DNA of 64,000 bases from Allopusillimonas soli (GTDB lineage: Bacteria > Pseudomonadota > Gammaproteobacteria > Burkholderiales > Burkholderiaceae_B). The notes under the pieces were generated by a model. The model was not told the origin of the DNA. It saw nothing but the letters and a program-made list of their open reading frames with translations, and made no database searches. The position numbers and the translations under genes were made by a program. The stretch lies in contig NZ_SDQC01000005.1 in NCBI RefSeq assembly GCF_004153445.1, positions 186,001-250,000 on the forward strand, read 5' to 3'. Each line of letters begins with the position of its first letter. Within the stretch, counting starts at the first letter, position 1. Below are positions 8,904 through 19,319 of the stretch, in pieces.

Positions 8904-9377
8904 CGCGTCAGCCTATAGAGGCTGGAAAACGGCGTCCGTAGAGATGCAAGGGTGCGTCTCCGTATGCCGCAAAGGCCATATTGTACTTGTAATGCCTCGA
9001 TTCCAGCCCCTGGGTCATTAGGTCGCCGGGGCAAGGGCGGTCTGTCGGGCAGTGGCGTAAAACGTAACCCGCTGCCGGCAACCCTGCCGCCACCCGCGTG
9101 CGACGCGAGATTTGCAGATTGTCATCGTTTTATGCACCAGCCGCGCCACCAGCGCGTCTGCCGTTCCCAGCAATACCTGTCAACCACAAACGTGAACCTG
9201 ACCTCCATGCTGATTGAACAGCGTATGTCGCAACCGTACGCCGTGCCTCCCAGACACAGGGAGAGCGCGGCCTGACGGCGTCAGACCCGCTCTCCACGCA
9301 GATTTAGCGCCACACACCGAGTGACCCGCGGTCGTGCGCCGTTTTTACGGTGCGCCATGACTACGGAGAATCACCTC
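8904..9377 (+). promoter_or_regulatory. Long structured 5' leader of rne, candidate autoregulatory region
   Basis: About 470 bases with no supported gene. Four stem-loops can be drawn by eye. The first is CAGCCT/AGGCTG with loop ATAG (8909-8924), right at the predicted 5' end. The second is an 8-bp stem (one G-T pair) with loop AGGG (8941-8960). The third is GGAGAGCG/CGCTCTCC enclosing CTGAC/GTCAG (9260-9295). The fourth is a 9-bp stem with a TTTT loop (9334-9355), ending 22 bases before the start codon. In E. coli the 361-nt rne leader contains hairpins through which RNase E controls decay of its own mRNA; that this leader does the same is inference. Confidence 0.5.
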
Positions 9378-12300
9378 ATGAAACGGATGTTGTTCAATGC
9401 AACGCACCAAGAAGAATTACGCGTTGCCATAGTCGATGGTCAGAAGCTCATAGACCTGGACATCGAAACCGCCGGGCGCGAACAGCGCAAAGGCAATATC
9501 TACAAGGGCGTCATCACACGCATCGAGCCGGGCCTCGAGGCCTGCTTCGTCAACTACGGCGAAGAGCGTCATGGCTTCCTGCCATTCAAGGAGGTGGCGC
9601 GCAGCTACTTCAAGGAAGGCGTGGATGTACGCAGCGCGCGCATCCAGGATGCCCTGACCGAAGGCCAGGAGCTTATCATCCAGGTCGAGAAGGAGGAACG
9701 CGGCAACAAGGGCGCGGCGCTGACCACCTTCATATCCCTGGCGGGCCGCTACCTGGTACTCATGCCCAACAATCCGCGCGGCGGCGGCGTTTCTCGCCGG
9801 GTCGAAGGCGAAGACCGGCAGGAGCTGCGCGAAACGATGGACCAGCTCAATCTGCCCTCGGGCATGAGCATCATCGCCCGTACCGCCGGCATAGGCCGCA
9901 CGGTCGAGGAGCTCCAGTGGGATCTGTCCTATCTGCTTCAGCTCTGGAATGCAATCGATGCCGCCGCGAAGGACAACGCAGCGCCCATCCTGATCTATCT
10001 CGAATCCAGTCTGGTCATCCGCGCCATCCGCGACTATTTTTCGCCTGAAATCGGTGAAATCCTCATAGATACCGACGACATCTACGAGCAGGCCACGGCA
10101 TTCATGAGCGTGGTCATGCCCGACAGCGTTCAGCGCGTCAAGATGTACCGGGACGACATTCCCCTCTTCTCCCGCTTCCAGATCGAACACCAGATCGAAA
10201 CCGCCTATTCGCGCACCGTGCAGCTGCCGTCCGGTGGCTCGGTCGTCATCGATCACACTGAAGCCCTGGTCGCCATCGATGTGAACTCGGCCCGCTCCAC
10301 GCGCGGCTCCGACATCGAGGAAACGGCCATGCGCACCAATCTCGAGGCCGCGGACGAGGTAGCCCGCCAACTGCGGTTGCGTGACCTGGGCGGTCTGATC
10401 GTCATCGACTTTATCGACATGGAGGACAACAAGAACCAGCGCGCTGTCGAACAGCGCCTGCGCGATGCCCTGCATTTCGATCGCGCCCGCGTACAGATGG
10501 GCAAGATATCCCGGTTCGGCCTTATGGAACTCTCGCGCCAGCGGCTGCGCCCGGCGCTGAACGAGGGCTCGCATGTCACCTGCCCGCGCTGCAATGGCAC
10601 CGGCGTCATTCGCGATGCCGAATCCAGCGCCCTGCACGTGCTGCGCCTGCTCCAGGAAGAAGCCATGAAGGAAGGCACAGCGGCCCTGCACGCGCAGGTG
10701 CCCGTCGATGTGGCCACTTTCCTGCTCAATGAGAAGCGCCGCGACATCGCCCTGATCGAATCCCGGCTCAAGATCAACCTGATACTCATCCCCAACAAAA
10801 ACCTCGAAACGCCACATCATCACATCGAGCGCCTGCGCCACGACGATCCACGTCTCGAAGACAACAAGACCAGTTTTGAGCTGGTCACGCAGCCTGAGGC
10901 GCCCGCCACCTGGTCTCCAAGCCGTGCCACCGAGGCCAAAGCCAAACCCGAAGCGCTGGTCAAGAGCATTGCCCACACCCAGCCGGCGCCGATGCACGCC
11001 CCCTCCGCCGCCCAGGCGGCAACCTCCCTTGTTTCGGACGGCGGCGGCCTGTTCAAGCGCATCATGGGCTGGTTGACAGGCGCGACCCCAGAGCAGGAGG
11101 CCAAACCAGAGGAAGCCGCCAGCGCCACACCTTCGCAAGGCAACCGCACACGCTCCGGGCGTAACAAGTCCGAGCGCGGCGACAGGCCCTCCGAGCGTGG
11201 GCGTAACCGGCGCGGCGAACGCCGCCAGGACGCCCGCACAGAGGCCAGCGCACCTGCCTCGCGATCCCGTCGCCAGGCAGGGGCCGATACAGAAGCGGGT
11301 GCCGAGAACCAACGCCCGGCGGCGCAGGAACAGGACGCCGCCAATGGCAATCGCGGCCGCAACCGGCGCTCCGGGCGCGGACGCAATCGCCGCGACGAAA
11401 ACCGCAACGATCAGGCCGAAACCGAGTCCACCGCCGTCGCAGCCGTGGCAGTTGCCGCCGCGAGCACCACGGGCACCGCTCCCGAAGCCGGAACTGCCGC
11501 ACCGTCAACGCCGCAGGCCCAGCAACCCGCGGAAACCCAGGACAATGTCCAGGACATTGCGCAGGCGGGTAGCAACGAGACGGCCGGCACGGCCGCGGGC
11601 AATGGCGAGCAGACGGATCCGGAACGCCGGCGCCGTCGGCGCCGCAGCCGTCGAGGCAGGCGCGGCACTGACGCGGCGGATGCCAGCGTGGCCAATGCAG
11701 AGAACGGCGACAGTGACGTGGCAGCTCAACAGAACCAGGCAGACGATCTGGCAGATACCACGGCAGCCCGTGAGCCGGACACTGGCACAAGCCAGGAACC
11801 CGCGCCGGCGCCACAGCTTGCCGAAGCTGCCGAAAGCGTTGCCGCGCAAACCGGACAGGATGAAGCTTCTGTAGTCGAGGCTGCTTCCACCGCCGAAGAA
11901 AGCGGCGTGGCAGCCGAAGCCGCGCCCGTGGCAGCCGCTGATGCCGCCAAGGCCGATGAACAATCCACCCAAGCTGGGCCGGCTGATGTGACAACGCCCG
12001 ACGCTCCCGCCCCTTCCACGCAGGAATCCGCAGCACTTGCAGCAGCCGCGCCAGTGTCTGACGACGGCACAGCCAGCATGCCGCAGCCTGATGTCGCCGA
12101 GCATGAAGCCACTAAGCCTGCGCTGGAAGAAGCCACCGGGCAGGACACGGTGACCACAACGCCCGCGGACGCCTCTGTGGAGGAAGTCACGGAAGTGCCT
12201 GCCAGCGTGACAAAGGCCATCAGCCTGGGCAATGGCATTCATACGCCCGCCGCGACAGCGGATGCCGAAGGCCGCACCCTCTCACCGGCCAATGGCAGCG

Positions 12301-12464
12301 CCAGCACGCTTGACAACATTCTCGCGAACGCGGGCATGCAACTCATCGAGACGCGCGCGGCGGCGGCGCCCCCGGCGCCCGAACAGCCCCAGCGTCTCGG
12401 ACGCGCCCGCAAACCGGTCGCGAAAGTTGCGGACGAACCCCTGCAACAGGTGGAAACCCACTAG
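9378..12464 (+). CDS. rne: Ribonuclease E
   Basis: 1028 residues from the ATG at 9378, which has GGAG nine bases upstream; the frame is open further upstream but homologues start [18 protein letters not shown]. The endonuclease drives mRNA decay and rRNA/tRNA maturation at the membrane. The catalytic half holds an S1 domain (about 35-120), the Asp pair in [13 protein letters not shown] and [10 protein letters not shown] (matching E. coli Asp303 and Asp346), and the zinc-link CPRCNGTG near residue 405. [13 protein letters not shown] segment near residues 556-567 looks like the membrane-anchoring amphipathic helix. The roughly 460-residue tail is disordered, rich in Ala, Glu, Gln and Pro, with Arg-rich RNA-binding patches such as [18 protein letters not shown] and [13 protein letters not shown]. 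Confidence 0.97.
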   Translation: MKRMLFNATHQEELRVAIVDGQKLIDLDIETAGREQRKGNIYKGVITRIEPGLEACFVNYGEERHGFLPFKEVARSYFKEGVDVRSARIQDALTEGQELIIQVEKEERGNKGAALTTFISLAGRYLVLMPNNPRGGGVSRRVEGEDRQELRETMDQLNLPSGMSIIARTAGIGRTVEELQWDLSYLLQLWNAIDAAAKDNAAPILIYLESSLVIRAIRDYFSPEIGEILIDTDDIYEQATAFMSVVMPDSVQRVKMYRDDIPLFSRFQIEHQIETAYSRTVQLPSGGSVVIDHTEALVAIDVNSARSTRGSDIEETAMRTNLEAADEVARQLRLRDLGGLIVIDFIDMEDNKNQRAVEQRLRDALHFDRARVQMGKISRFGLMELSRQRLRPALNEGSHVTCPRCNGTGVIRDAESSALHVLRLLQEEAMKEGTAALHAQVPVDVATFLLNEKRRDIALIESRLKINLILIPNKNLETPHHHIERLRHDDPRLEDNKTSFELVTQPEAPATWSPSRATEAKAKPEALVKSIAHTQPAPMHAPSAAQAATSLVSDGGGLFKRIMGWLTGATPEQEAKPEEAASATPSQGNRTRSGRNKSERGDRPSERGRNRRGERRQDARTEASAPASRSRRQAGADTEAGAENQRPAAQEQDAANGNRGRNRRSGRGRNRRDENRNDQAETESTAVAAVAVAAASTTGTAPEAGTAAPSTPQAQQPAETQDNVQDIAQAGSNETAGTAAGNGEQTDPERRRRRRRSRRGRRGTDAADASVANAENGDSDVAAQQNQADDLADTTAAREPDTGTSQEPAPAPQLAEAAESVAAQTGQDEASVVEAASTAEESGVAAEAAPVAAADAAKADEQSTQAGPADVTTPDAPAPSTQESAALAAAAPVSDDGTASMPQPDVAEHEATKPALEEATGQDTVTTTPADASVEEVTEVPASVTKAISLGNGIHTPAATADAEGRTLSPANGSASTLDNILANAGMQLIETRAAAAPPAPEQPQRLGRARKPVAKVADEPLQQVETH

Positions 12465-12507
12465 CCGCCCGTGCGGCGCATGGCAGCCTATGCGGCGGCC
12501 ATGCAAT

Positions 12508-12540
12508 AAAAGCCCGTTCAACAAAATTGAACGGGCTTTT
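12508..12540. terminator. Bidirectional intrinsic terminator between rne and accD
   Basis: A perfect 14-bp inverted repeat, AAAAGCCCGTTCAA paired with TTGAACGGGCTTTT, with a 5-base CAAAA loop. The A run at one end and T run at the other give a U tract in both directions, so it can end rne (stop at 12464, plus) and accD (stop at 12622, minus). Confidence 0.9.
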
Positions 12541-12621
12541 ATTTGGGAGGCCACCATTGCATTGGAAGGTCGCCACTGCAATGCGGCCCCCATGAATTCG
12601 GGCGGGTTGGCCTGTCGCCGG

Positions 12622-13500
12622 CTACGATGTTCTGGCCACGGCCTCGATGGGCTGGCGCACAAGCAGCGCAATGAGATGAGCCAGTTCGGTGCGCATTTCG
12701 CGCCGGTCCACCACCATGTCTATCGCGCCCTTCTCCAGCAGGAATTCAGCGCGCTGGAAACCTTCGGGCAGCGTTTCCCTGACTGTTTGCTCGATGACCC
12801 GCGGACCAGCAAAGCCAATGAGCGCCTTCGGTTCGGCAATGACGATGTCTCCCATGAATGCAAAACTCGCGGACACGCCGCCCATGGTCGGATCTGTAAG
12901 CACGCTGATGAAAGGCAGCCCTTCGGCGGACAGGCGGGTCAGCATGGCATTGGTCTTGGCCATCTGCATCAGCGAAAACAGGCTCTCCTGCATGCGTGCG
13001 CCGCCCGAGGCCGCCACGCAAACAAATGGGGTACGGTTCTTGATGGCCTCTTGAACGCCGCGCGCAAAGCGCTCTCCCACCACAGAGCCCATGGATCCGC
13101 CCATGAATTCGAACTCAAAGCAGGCTAGCACCACAGGCATAGCCAGAATGGATCCACCCACGACCACCAGCGCCTCGGTTTCATCGGTCTGTTTGACCGC
13201 TTGAGCGACACGCTCCGGGTACTTGCGACTGTCCTTGAATTTGAGCGGGTCCATGGGGCGGGTATTCTGGCCGATTTCAACGCGGCCCTCCGCATCAAGC
13301 AGCGACTCGATGCGTGACCTGGCCCCAATGCGCATATGGTGATTGCACTTGGGGCAGACATTTAGCGTTGCTTTCAGGTCTTCCTTGTACAGTACCGACT
13401 CGCAGGCCGGACATTTGACCCAGAGCCCTTCCGGCACCCGCCGCCCGCCATCACTGTTGCGATTGATGCGCGGGGGCAAAATCTTGTCGATCCAACTCAT
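12622..13500 (-). CDS. accD: Acetyl-CoA carboxylase carboxyltransferase beta subunit
   Basis: 292 residues. With AccA it transfers the carboxyl group from carboxybiotin to acetyl-CoA, making malonyl-CoA for fatty acid synthesis. The N-terminal four-cysteine zinc finger (Cys30, Cys33, Cys49, Cys52) and the crotonase-like carboxyltransferase domain with [15 protein letters not shown] and ASGGARMQE are intact. It is preceded by a GGGA ribosome site 9 bases before the ATG and by a small hairpin. It lies 98 bases after trpA; trpBA-accD linkage is common in Burkholderiales. The usual folC is not next; rne converges instead. Confidence 0.96.
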   Translation of the reverse strand: MSWIDKILPPRINRNSDGGRRVPEGLWVKCPACESVLYKEDLKATLNVCPKCNHHMRIGARSRIESLLDAEGRVEIGQNTRPMDPLKFKDSRKYPERVAQAVKQTDETEALVVVGGSILAMPVVLACFEFEFMGGSMGSVVGERFARGVQEAIKNRTPFVCVAASGGARMQESLFSLMQMAKTNAMLTRLSAEGLPFISVLTDPTMGGVSASFAFMGDIVIAEPKALIGFAGPRVIEQTVRETLPEGFQRAEFLLEKGAIDMVVDRREMRTELAHLIALLVRQPIEAVARTS

Positions 13501-13518
13501 GTATTTATCCCTTTTACG

Positions 13519-13535
13519 CCCGGCTCCCCGCCGGG
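13519..13535 (-). promoter_or_regulatory. Hairpin in the accD leader
   Basis: A 6-bp stem CCCGGC/GCCGGG with a 5-base loop ends about 18 bases before the accD start codon, just upstream of its AAAGGGA ribosome site. It could influence accD translation. On the plus strand it is followed by ATTTT, but no plus-strand gene ends here. Confidence 0.3.
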
Positions 13536-13598
13536 ATTTTCATTCTGTTTTACCCTTGCACCGCGACTTGCCGCAAGGTGGGGCCGCGAATGTTCCGA

Positions 13599-14453
13599 TC
13601 AGCCGGTACGCTGCAATGCACGAGAAATCGTGCCCAGCCAGTCTTGCGCCGCCTCGATGGCCGCAACATCGGCACCCGTATCGTCCTTGCCCTGTTGTTG
13701 CGCATCCGCCACGGCGGACTCCATGGTTTCGATCAATTTGCTGCCGATGACCACCGCATCCGCGCAAGCCGCAAGCCGGCAGGCGCTGGCGGCATCACGG
13801 ATGCCAAACCCCACGCCCACGGGAATCGAGACATGGCGGCGTATACGCTCGAGATGGCGGGCCACATCGTCGATGTCGATATGGCCCGCGCCTGTAACCC
13901 CCTTCAGGGACACGTAATAGACATAGCCGCGCGCAACCTGCGCGACCCTGGCAATACGGCCGTCTGTCGAGGTGGGGGCCAGAAGAAAAATGGGATCGAG
14001 TCCGTTGCCCGCGAGCTGGGCGGCAAACTCCTCTATCTCTTCGGGAGGGTAATCAACCACCAGCACGCCATCGACGCCGGCCTTGGCAGCAGCCTGTGCA
14101 AAGGCGGCCTGCCCCATGTGTTCGATGGGATTGGCATAGCCCATAAGCACGACAGGCGTCTCGACGTCGTCGCGGCGGAATACCGCGACCATATCAAGAA
14201 CCTGCGACAGGCCTGTGCCCTTTGCAATGGCACGCTCCGTGGCACGCTGTATGACAGGCCCATCCGCCATCGGATCGGAAAATGGCACGCCAAGTTCGAT
14301 GACATCGGCGCCAGCCTTGACCAAGGCGTGCATCAGCACCGGGGTCGCCTGCGGCGAAGGATCGCCGGCAGCAACATAGGGGATGAGCGCGGCACGCTTT
14401 GCGGCGCGGGTACGTTCGAACGCGGCAGCGAGCCGCGAATTGGAAGCAGTCAT
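13599..14453 (-). CDS. trpA: Tryptophan synthase alpha subunit
   Basis: 284 residues from the ATG at 14453. Cleaves indole-3-glycerol phosphate to indole and glyceraldehyde-3-phosphate; the indole is channelled to TrpB. The catalytic Glu and Asp are in [17 protein letters not shown] (about residues 49-65), and GVGFGIRD forms the phosphate-binding loop near residue 217. The frame is open well upstream, but [18 protein letters not shown] is the expected N-terminus and places the start 14 bases after the trpB stop. Probably one transcript trpB-trpA-accD. Confidence 0.96.
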   Translation of the reverse strand: MTASNSRLAAAFERTRAAKRAALIPYVAAGDPSPQATPVLMHALVKAGADVIELGVPFSDPMADGPVIQRATERAIAKGTGLSQVLDMVAVFRRDDVETPVVLMGYANPIEHMGQAAFAQAAAKAGVDGVLVVDYPPEEIEEFAAQLAGNGLDPIFLLAPTSTDGRIARVAQVARGYVYYVSLKGVTGAGHIDIDDVARHLERIRRHVSIPVGVGFGIRDAASACRLAACADAVVIGSKLIETMESAVADAQQQGKDDTGADVAAIEAAQDWLGTISRALQRTG

Positions 14454-14467
14454 GTGAGCAGGCCCAT

Positions 14468-15688
14468 CTACAGGGTAATGCCGCTGAAGTCGGCAACAGT
14501 GTGCATGTCTTTGTCGCCCCGGCCGGAAAGGTTCACAAGGATAATCTTGTCTTTTGGCAGCGTGGGGGCAAGCCTTGCCGCATGGGCAATGGCGTGCGCC
14601 GATTCGAGTGCGGGCATGATGCCCTCGAGCCGGCAGCAATCGTGAAAAGCTGCCAGGGCTTCGCCATCCTCGACGCCAACATAGGTGGCACGCCCGGCGT
14701 CTTTGAGCCACGCATGCTCCGGCCCCACGCCGGGATAGTCGAGCCCTGCCGAAATGGAATGCGTTTCGATGACCTGGCCGCTGCCGTCCTGCATGACATA
14801 TGTGCGGTTGCCATGCAGGACTCCCACCTGGCCCGCATTGAGCGAGGCGGCATGGCGCCCCGAATCCAGACCCTCGCCGGCGGCCTCGACGCCTACGAGC
14901 CGTACGTCGTCATAATCGATGTAAGGATAGAAAATGCCCATGGCGTTGGATCCGCCGCCCACCGATGCCACGATGTAATCGGGCTGGCGTCCGGCATGGC
15001 GCGGCATCTGCTCAAGGCACTCGTCGCCGATGACAGCCTGGAAATCGCGAACCATCTTGGGGTATGGATGAGGGCCCGCCACCGTGCCGATAATGTAGAA
15101 CGTATTCTCGACATTGGTGACCCAGTCGCGCATGGCCTCGTTGAGCGCATCCTTGAGCGTGCGCGAGCCAGAGTTGACCGGTACCACGGTGGCGCCCAAC
15201 AGCTTCATGCGATAGACATTGGATGCCTGGCGGCGCACGTCCTCGCTACCCATGTAGACCACACATTCAAGACCATAACGCGCTGCCACTGTCGCCGTGG
15301 CAACGCCATGCTGGCCGGCGCCGGTCTCGGCAATGATGCGGGGCTTGCCCATGCGCCGGGCCAACAGTATCTGGCCCATGCAGTTGTTGATCTTGTGGGC
15401 GCCGGTGTGGTTAAGGTCTTCGCGCTTGAACCATATCTGCCCTCCTCCCAGCTTCTCCGACCAGCGCCTGGCATGGTACACAGGGCTTGGGCGGCCCACG
15501 AAATGCTCGAGCTCGTAGGCAAACTCGGCCAGGAACTCCGGGTCGGACTGGTATTTTTCGTATGCGATGCGCAGCTCGTCCAGGGCGTGCACCAGCGTTT
15601 CGGCTACGAAGGAGCCGCCATAGCGGCCGAAATGTCCGGTGGCATCGGGCAGGGAATAGGATGTCAAGGCTATGCTCTCTTTACGCAT
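14468..15688 (-). CDS. trpB: Tryptophan synthase beta subunit
   Basis: 406 residues from the ATG at 15688. A PLP enzyme that condenses indole with serine to tryptophan. The PLP lysine is in [15 protein letters not shown] (about residue 95), and the phosphate-binding GGGSNAMG lies near residue 240. The frame extends upstream to a TTG at 15727, and a TTG at 15667 is also possible; the ATG gives the normal family length. trpF, which precedes trpB in many Burkholderiales, is absent here. relA lies upstream with a 104-base gap in which I see no leader peptide rich in Trp codons. Confidence 0.95.
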   Translation of the reverse strand: MRKESIALTSYSLPDATGHFGRYGGSFVAETLVHALDELRIAYEKYQSDPEFLAEFAYELEHFVGRPSPVYHARRWSEKLGGGQIWFKREDLNHTGAHKINNCMGQILLARRMGKPRIIAETGAGQHGVATATVAARYGLECVVYMGSEDVRRQASNVYRMKLLGATVVPVNSGSRTLKDALNEAMRDWVTNVENTFYIIGTVAGPHPYPKMVRDFQAVIGDECLEQMPRHAGRQPDYIVASVGGGSNAMGIFYPYIDYDDVRLVGVEAAGEGLDSGRHAASLNAGQVGVLHGNRTYVMQDGSGQVIETHSISAGLDYPGVGPEHAWLKDAGRATYVGVEDGEALAAFHDCCRLEGIMPALESAHAIAHAARLAPTLPKDKIILVNLSGRGDKDMHTVADFSGITL

Positions 15689-15792
15689 TGTGGCAGCAAT
15701 ACGGGCAGCCACCTTCGAGATAAACAAGCATTTTACCAGCCCCGGGGCGTAACAAAGGCGCGCCGCGCTCGTGGCGGCGGCGTCGCATTCCG

Positions 15793-18066
15793 CTACTGCC
15801 TGCTCGCCGTCACGCCAGCCAACTCGTTGAGCGCCGTCAAGGCGCGCGCGATCTGCTCCCCGTTGTTCACCTCTATGGTGAATACCATATGCGCCAGCGA
15901 GCGGCGGCTGTGCGTGTTGACGCCAACCACGCGTATGCGCAGGCGCGCCAGAACCTCCGACAGGTCGCGCAGCAAATTGGCCCGGTCTGGCGCATGGATG
16001 GCAATGTCCACCGGATACAGGGCGTCCCCCGTATCACCCCAGTCGACATCGATGAGGCGTTCTGGATGACGCGCGGCCAGCGCCGCGTACGACGAGCAGT
16101 CGTGCCTATGTATGGAAACGCCACGTCCCCGTGTGACGAACCCGACGATGGGATCGGGCGGTGCGGGTCGGCAGCAGCGTGCCAATTGCGTCAGCAAGGC
16201 ATCCACGCCCACCACCAATACGCCGCTGCGTCCGGTGCGCACCACATTTTCGGTGCCGCTGGCATACACCCGAGCCTCGGGCTGCGGCGGGCCCGCATCG
16301 GCCGCCTCGCCCGCTTTTCCTCGCCCCGTCAACAGATAATCGATCTGCCGCAGGCTGAATTCTTCCTTGGCCACGGCCACATACAGATCGTCGGCGCGGG
16401 CGAAATCCAGTTGCTGGGCAAGCTGTTCCATATTGATAGCGGTCTTGCCCAGGCGCTGGAGCTCTTTTTCCACCAAGGTCTGGCCCTGCGCGATGCGCTG
16501 CTGGAGTTCGATGGCATTGAACCAGGCTCGCACCTTGGAGCGCGCCCTGGGGCTGGCCAGAAAGCCAAGCTGCGGGTTGAGCCAGTCGCGCGAGGGCCCG
16601 CCGGACTTGGCCGCCGTGATTTCCACTGTCTGCCCGGTCCGAAGCCGTGTCTGCAGCGGCACCATCTGCCCGTCGACCCGCGCGCCCCGGCAACGGTGAC
16701 CAAGATCCGTATGCAGGTGATAGGCAAAATCGACCGGCGTGGCCCCGGCGGGCAACTCAATGACACGCGCCTGGGGCGTCAGCACATAGATGCGCTCGTC
16801 CTGCCTGCGACCCGACCTGGCGGCAGGCGTCCCGGGCGTAGCGGCGCCATCCGCCTGCGCGCCAGGATCGTGATCCCAGGCGAGCAATTGCCGCATCCAC
16901 GCAATTTTTTGATCATAGGCGCCGGCCGCGGCCACCTGGCCACCGCGCGGCCCCGACTCCTTGTAGCGCCAGTGCGCCGCCATCCCGTACTCGGCGAACT
17001 CATGCATCTCGCGCGTGCGTATCTGGATTTCGAAGCTGCGTCCCCGCCCATCGGCCACGACGGTATGCAGAGAGCGATAGCCATTGGGCTTGGGGCGAGA
17101 AATATAATCGTCGAATTCGTCCGATACAGGCGTCCAGAGTGAGTGCACCAGCGCCAGCGCGCTGTAACAGGCGCGCTCGTCCTCGACAATGACACGCAGC
17201 GCCCGCAAATCGTGGAGTTGTCCGAAGGATAGATTCTTGTTCCGCATCTTGTTCCAGATGCTGAAGATATGCTTGGGGCGCCCACTGACCTGCGCGGCGA
17301 TATGCGCCTCGGACAAGGCGCCGCGCAATTGCTCGACCATGGCGGTAATGGCGCTTTCGCGCTCGACACGCTTTTCCTCGAGTTGCCTGGCGATGGATTT
17401 GTAGATATCGGGCTCAAGGAAGCGAAAAGCCAGGTCTTCCATTTCCCACTTAAGCTGCCAGATGCCGAGTCGGTTCGCCAAAGGCGTGTACAGCTCCATG
17501 GTTTCACGCGCGAAGGCCCGCGGACACGGCGTGCGCGTTGCTGCATACCAGCGCAGGGACTGCAGCCGGGAAGCCAGCCGCATGAGAACAATGCGCAGAT
17601 CTGCCGCCATGGCCAGAAGCATCTTGCGCCGCATTTCCTTCTGGTCGGTGCCGGCATCGTCTGCCGGCGCCGCCTGGCCGGCCAGGCGTCCCAGGTGAAG
17701 CAAGGCGCGGGTGCCTTGCACCAGGGCCAACACATCAGCCCCGAAACGCTTGCGCAAGGGGTGATTGCGCGACGGCCCCGTCTGGGCCCCCGGCGGCGCA
17801 TCATCAGGCAACACCGCCAACAGCGCGCTTGCCCGCGTTTGCGCATCGCCACCCATGCCGGCCAGTATGCATGCAACCTGCGCGCTGTGCGAAGCCAGCG
17901 GCTCCCCAGTCGTGGCATACAGGGAAGCAAGCGGCTCGCGCACCCACAGCGCAGCTTTGTGCAGCAGGGCGAGGCCATCGTCATCCAGGCCTGCGCCGGC
18001 CTGCTCCAGCCAGGCGGCATCGAATGGCGGCGTATCGAGCGTTTCGTCGGATGAGATTGTGGACAT
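15793..18066 (-). CDS. relA: (p)ppGpp synthetase RelA
   Basis: About 757 residues from the ATG at 18066; an in-frame ATG at 18093 and a GTG at 18105 are alternatives. RelA is the ribosome-associated synthetase of the stringent response, making ppGpp from GTP or GDP and ATP on sensing uncharged tRNA. The N-terminal HD region is degenerate: the histidine-aspartate pair needed for hydrolysis is not seen around [13 protein letters not shown]. The synthetase core has [33 protein letters not shown] and [25 protein letters not shown] domain ([27 protein letters not shown]) and a C-terminal ACT domain follow, so it is probably synthetase-only. Confidence 0.95.
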   Translation of the reverse strand: MSTISSDETLDTPPFDAAWLEQAGAGLDDDGLALLHKAALWVREPLASLYATTGEPLASHSAQVACILAGMGGDAQTRASALLAVLPDDAPPGAQTGPSRNHPLRKRFGADVLALVQGTRALLHLGRLAGQAAPADDAGTDQKEMRRKMLLAMAADLRIVLMRLASRLQSLRWYAATRTPCPRAFARETMELYTPLANRLGIWQLKWEMEDLAFRFLEPDIYKSIARQLEEKRVERESAITAMVEQLRGALSEAHIAAQVSGRPKHIFSIWNKMRNKNLSFGQLHDLRALRVIVEDERACYSALALVHSLWTPVSDEFDDYISRPKPNGYRSLHTVVADGRGRSFEIQIRTREMHEFAEYGMAAHWRYKESGPRGGQVAAAGAYDQKIAWMRQLLAWDHDPGAQADGAATPGTPAARSGRRQDERIYVLTPQARVIELPAGATPVDFAYHLHTDLGHRCRGARVDGQMVPLQTRLRTGQTVEITAAKSGGPSRDWLNPQLGFLASPRARSKVRAWFNAIELQQRIAQGQTLVEKELQRLGKTAINMEQLAQQLDFARADDLYVAVAKEEFSLRQIDYLLTGRGKAGEAADAGPPQPEARVYASGTENVVRTGRSGVLVVGVDALLTQLARCCRPAPPDPIVGFVTRGRGVSIHRHDCSSYAALAARHPERLIDVDWGDTGDALYPVDIAIHAPDRANLLRDLSEVLARLRIRVVGVNTHSRRSLAHMVFTIEVNNGEQIARALTALNELAGVTASRQ

Positions 18067-18159
18067 GTCGAGAAGCTGTGCAGCGCGCGGCATACCGGAT
18101 GCCACACGCCTCTATACTACCGTGCATTGGCTCGCATTTGGGCCGGCAAGGGCGACAGA

Positions 18160-18852
18160 ATGAAGGACACTGGCGACAAAACCATTCTCATGATCTGGCA
18201 TTCACGCACCGGCGCGGCGCGCCAGATGATGCAAGCAGCAGCGCGCGGCGCCCTCGATGTGGCCAGGCAGTTGGCCGTCCCCACCGCCTCCCCTGGGCAA
18301 GCCGGCGCACAGACGCGACTGCCGCCCGCGGCGCGCAAAGCCCATGATGGCGCACGCCTGTCGCAGGTCCGCGACATGCCGGCGCAATCGGGCATGGCCC
18401 TGCTGGACAGCGTCAGCGACATCCGTGGCGATCCACTGGCCCGCGCCGATTTTCAGGAACAGGGACTGCGGTTGTGCATACGGCATGCCTGCGAGACCCA
18501 TGCCGAAGATCTCCTTGCGGCTGATGCCTATTTATTCTGCGCGCCTGAAAACCTGGCTGCGCTGGCCGGCGCAATGAAGGAGTTTTTCGACCGGACCTAC
18601 TACGCGGTACTGGACATGTTGAATGGACGCCCGTACGCCTTGATGATCAGCGCGGGGTCCGACGGCAGCGGCGCAGCCCGGCAAGCGGAACGCATCTGCA
18701 CCGGCTGGCGTCTTTCGCCCATCGCGCCCGCACTGGTGGTGAACTTTCGGGCCCAGACCGCCGAGCGCATCTGGGAACCGAAGATGCTGGAGCCAGCCGA
18801 CGGCCAGGCTTGCCACACGCTGGGCGGCACCCTGGCCGCACTGCTGCTCTAG
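18160..18852 (+). CDS. Flavodoxin/NAD(P)H-dependent reductase-like protein
   Basis: 230 residues from the ATG at 18160. The N-terminal KTILMIWHSRTGAARQMM fits a flavodoxin-fold FMN phosphate-binding loop (hSxTGxxxxh). A middle region, AADAYLFCAPENLAALAGAMKEFFDRTYY, matches the flavodoxin/NADPH-dependent FMN reductase pattern that places the isoalloxazine ring. The N-terminal half also carries a longer, low-complexity insertion (about residues 35-80) rich in Ala, Pro and Arg that is unusual for flavodoxins. The partner and substrate are unknown. It is divergent from relA and convergent with the ridA-type gene, with 28 bases between stops. Confidence 0.7.
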   Translation: MKDTGDKTILMIWHSRTGAARQMMQAAARGALDVARQLAVPTASPGQAGAQTRLPPAARKAHDGARLSQVRDMPAQSGMALLDSVSDIRGDPLARADFQEQGLRLCIRHACETHAEDLLAADAYLFCAPENLAALAGAMKEFFDRTYYAVLDMLNGRPYALMISAGSDGSGAARQAERICTGWRLSPIAPALVVNFRAQTAERIWEPKMLEPADGQACHTLGGTLAALLL

Positions 18853-18880
18853 CGGCAGGCGGCTTGGAATGCGCGCCCGT

Positions 18881-19234
18881 TCAGGGCAGCGCAGCCGTCA
18901 CCACGATCTCGACTTTGTAGTCGGGATTGGCCAGCCTGGCCTCGACCGTGGCGCGCGGCGGCGCGTTGCCGGCGGCAACCCAGGCATCCCATGCCTTGTT
19001 CATGCCATCGAATTCCTTCATGTTGGCAATGAAGATCTGCGCCATGAGGATGCGCGACTTGTCCGTGCCGGCGGTGGCCAGCAAACGGTCTATGGTTTCC
19101 AGCACCTGCGTGGTCTGGCCCTGCATGTCCAGTGACGCGTCATCGGGCACTTGGCCGGCCAGATAGGCCACACCATTGAAAATGGCCATGTCGGACAGGC
19201 GCTTCTCGACGTTGACTCGTTCCACTTCCTTCAT
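18881..19234 (-). CDS. RidA/YjgF/Rid-family protein
   Basis: 117 residues from the ATG at 19234, which has a GGAGTG ribosome site. The frame is open upstream, but homologues start near this Met. Rid proteins of the RidA branch hydrolyse reactive enamine/imine intermediates from PLP enzymes. The substrate-binding arginine is in PPRATVEARL near the C-terminus, and the AYLAGQVP strand is typical. The sequence departs from canonical RidA (no GxIPxxP motif), so it may be one of the Rid4-7 groups with a different substrate. It follows pncB by 85 bases, which contain a GC-rich inverted repeat. Confidence 0.85.
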   Translation of the reverse strand: MKEVERVNVEKRLSDMAIFNGVAYLAGQVPDDASLDMQGQTTQVLETIDRLLATAGTDKSRILMAQIFIANMKEFDGMNKAWDAWVAAGNAPPRATVEARLANPDYKVEIVVTAALP

Positions 19235-19273
19235 TGTTTCACTCCGTTGAAAATCAAGATATCCCGACCGTGT

Positions 19274-19290
19274 CCAGGGCCAGGCCCTGG
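19274..19290 (-). repeat. Inverted repeat between pncB and the ridA-type gene
   Basis: CCAGGGC-CAG-GCCCTGG, a perfect 7-bp stem with a 3-base loop, lies in the 85-base gap. There is no T tract, so it is more likely an mRNA-stabilising or processing structure than a terminator. Confidence 0.4.
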
Positions 19291-19319
19291 CGCGGTCCGG
19301 CGTTCGGAACCACGCTGCC

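Noticed and set aside
8884-9320. Small open frames in the rne leader
   Set aside because: They lack ribosome sites and similarity, and the region is better explained as structured leader RNA.
9417-11312. A 631-residue open frame antisense to rne
   Set aside because: Caused by high GC and third-position bias of rne on the other strand; no recognisable domain and no ribosome site. The plus-strand RNase E reading is unambiguous.
15689-15792. Possible trp attenuator between relA and trpB
   Set aside because: No short leader peptide with consecutive Trp codons and no terminator/antiterminator pair could be drawn in the 104 bases.
14399-16069. A 556-residue plus-strand open frame antisense to trpB and relA
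   Set aside because: Antisense shadow of real genes with clear catalytic motifs on the minus strand.
15793-18066. RelA considered as a bifunctional SpoT/Rel
   Set aside because: The HD hydrolase residues are not seen in the N-terminal region and the synthetase motifs are of RelA type; bifunctionality is unlikely, though a structure-based alignment would be decisive.
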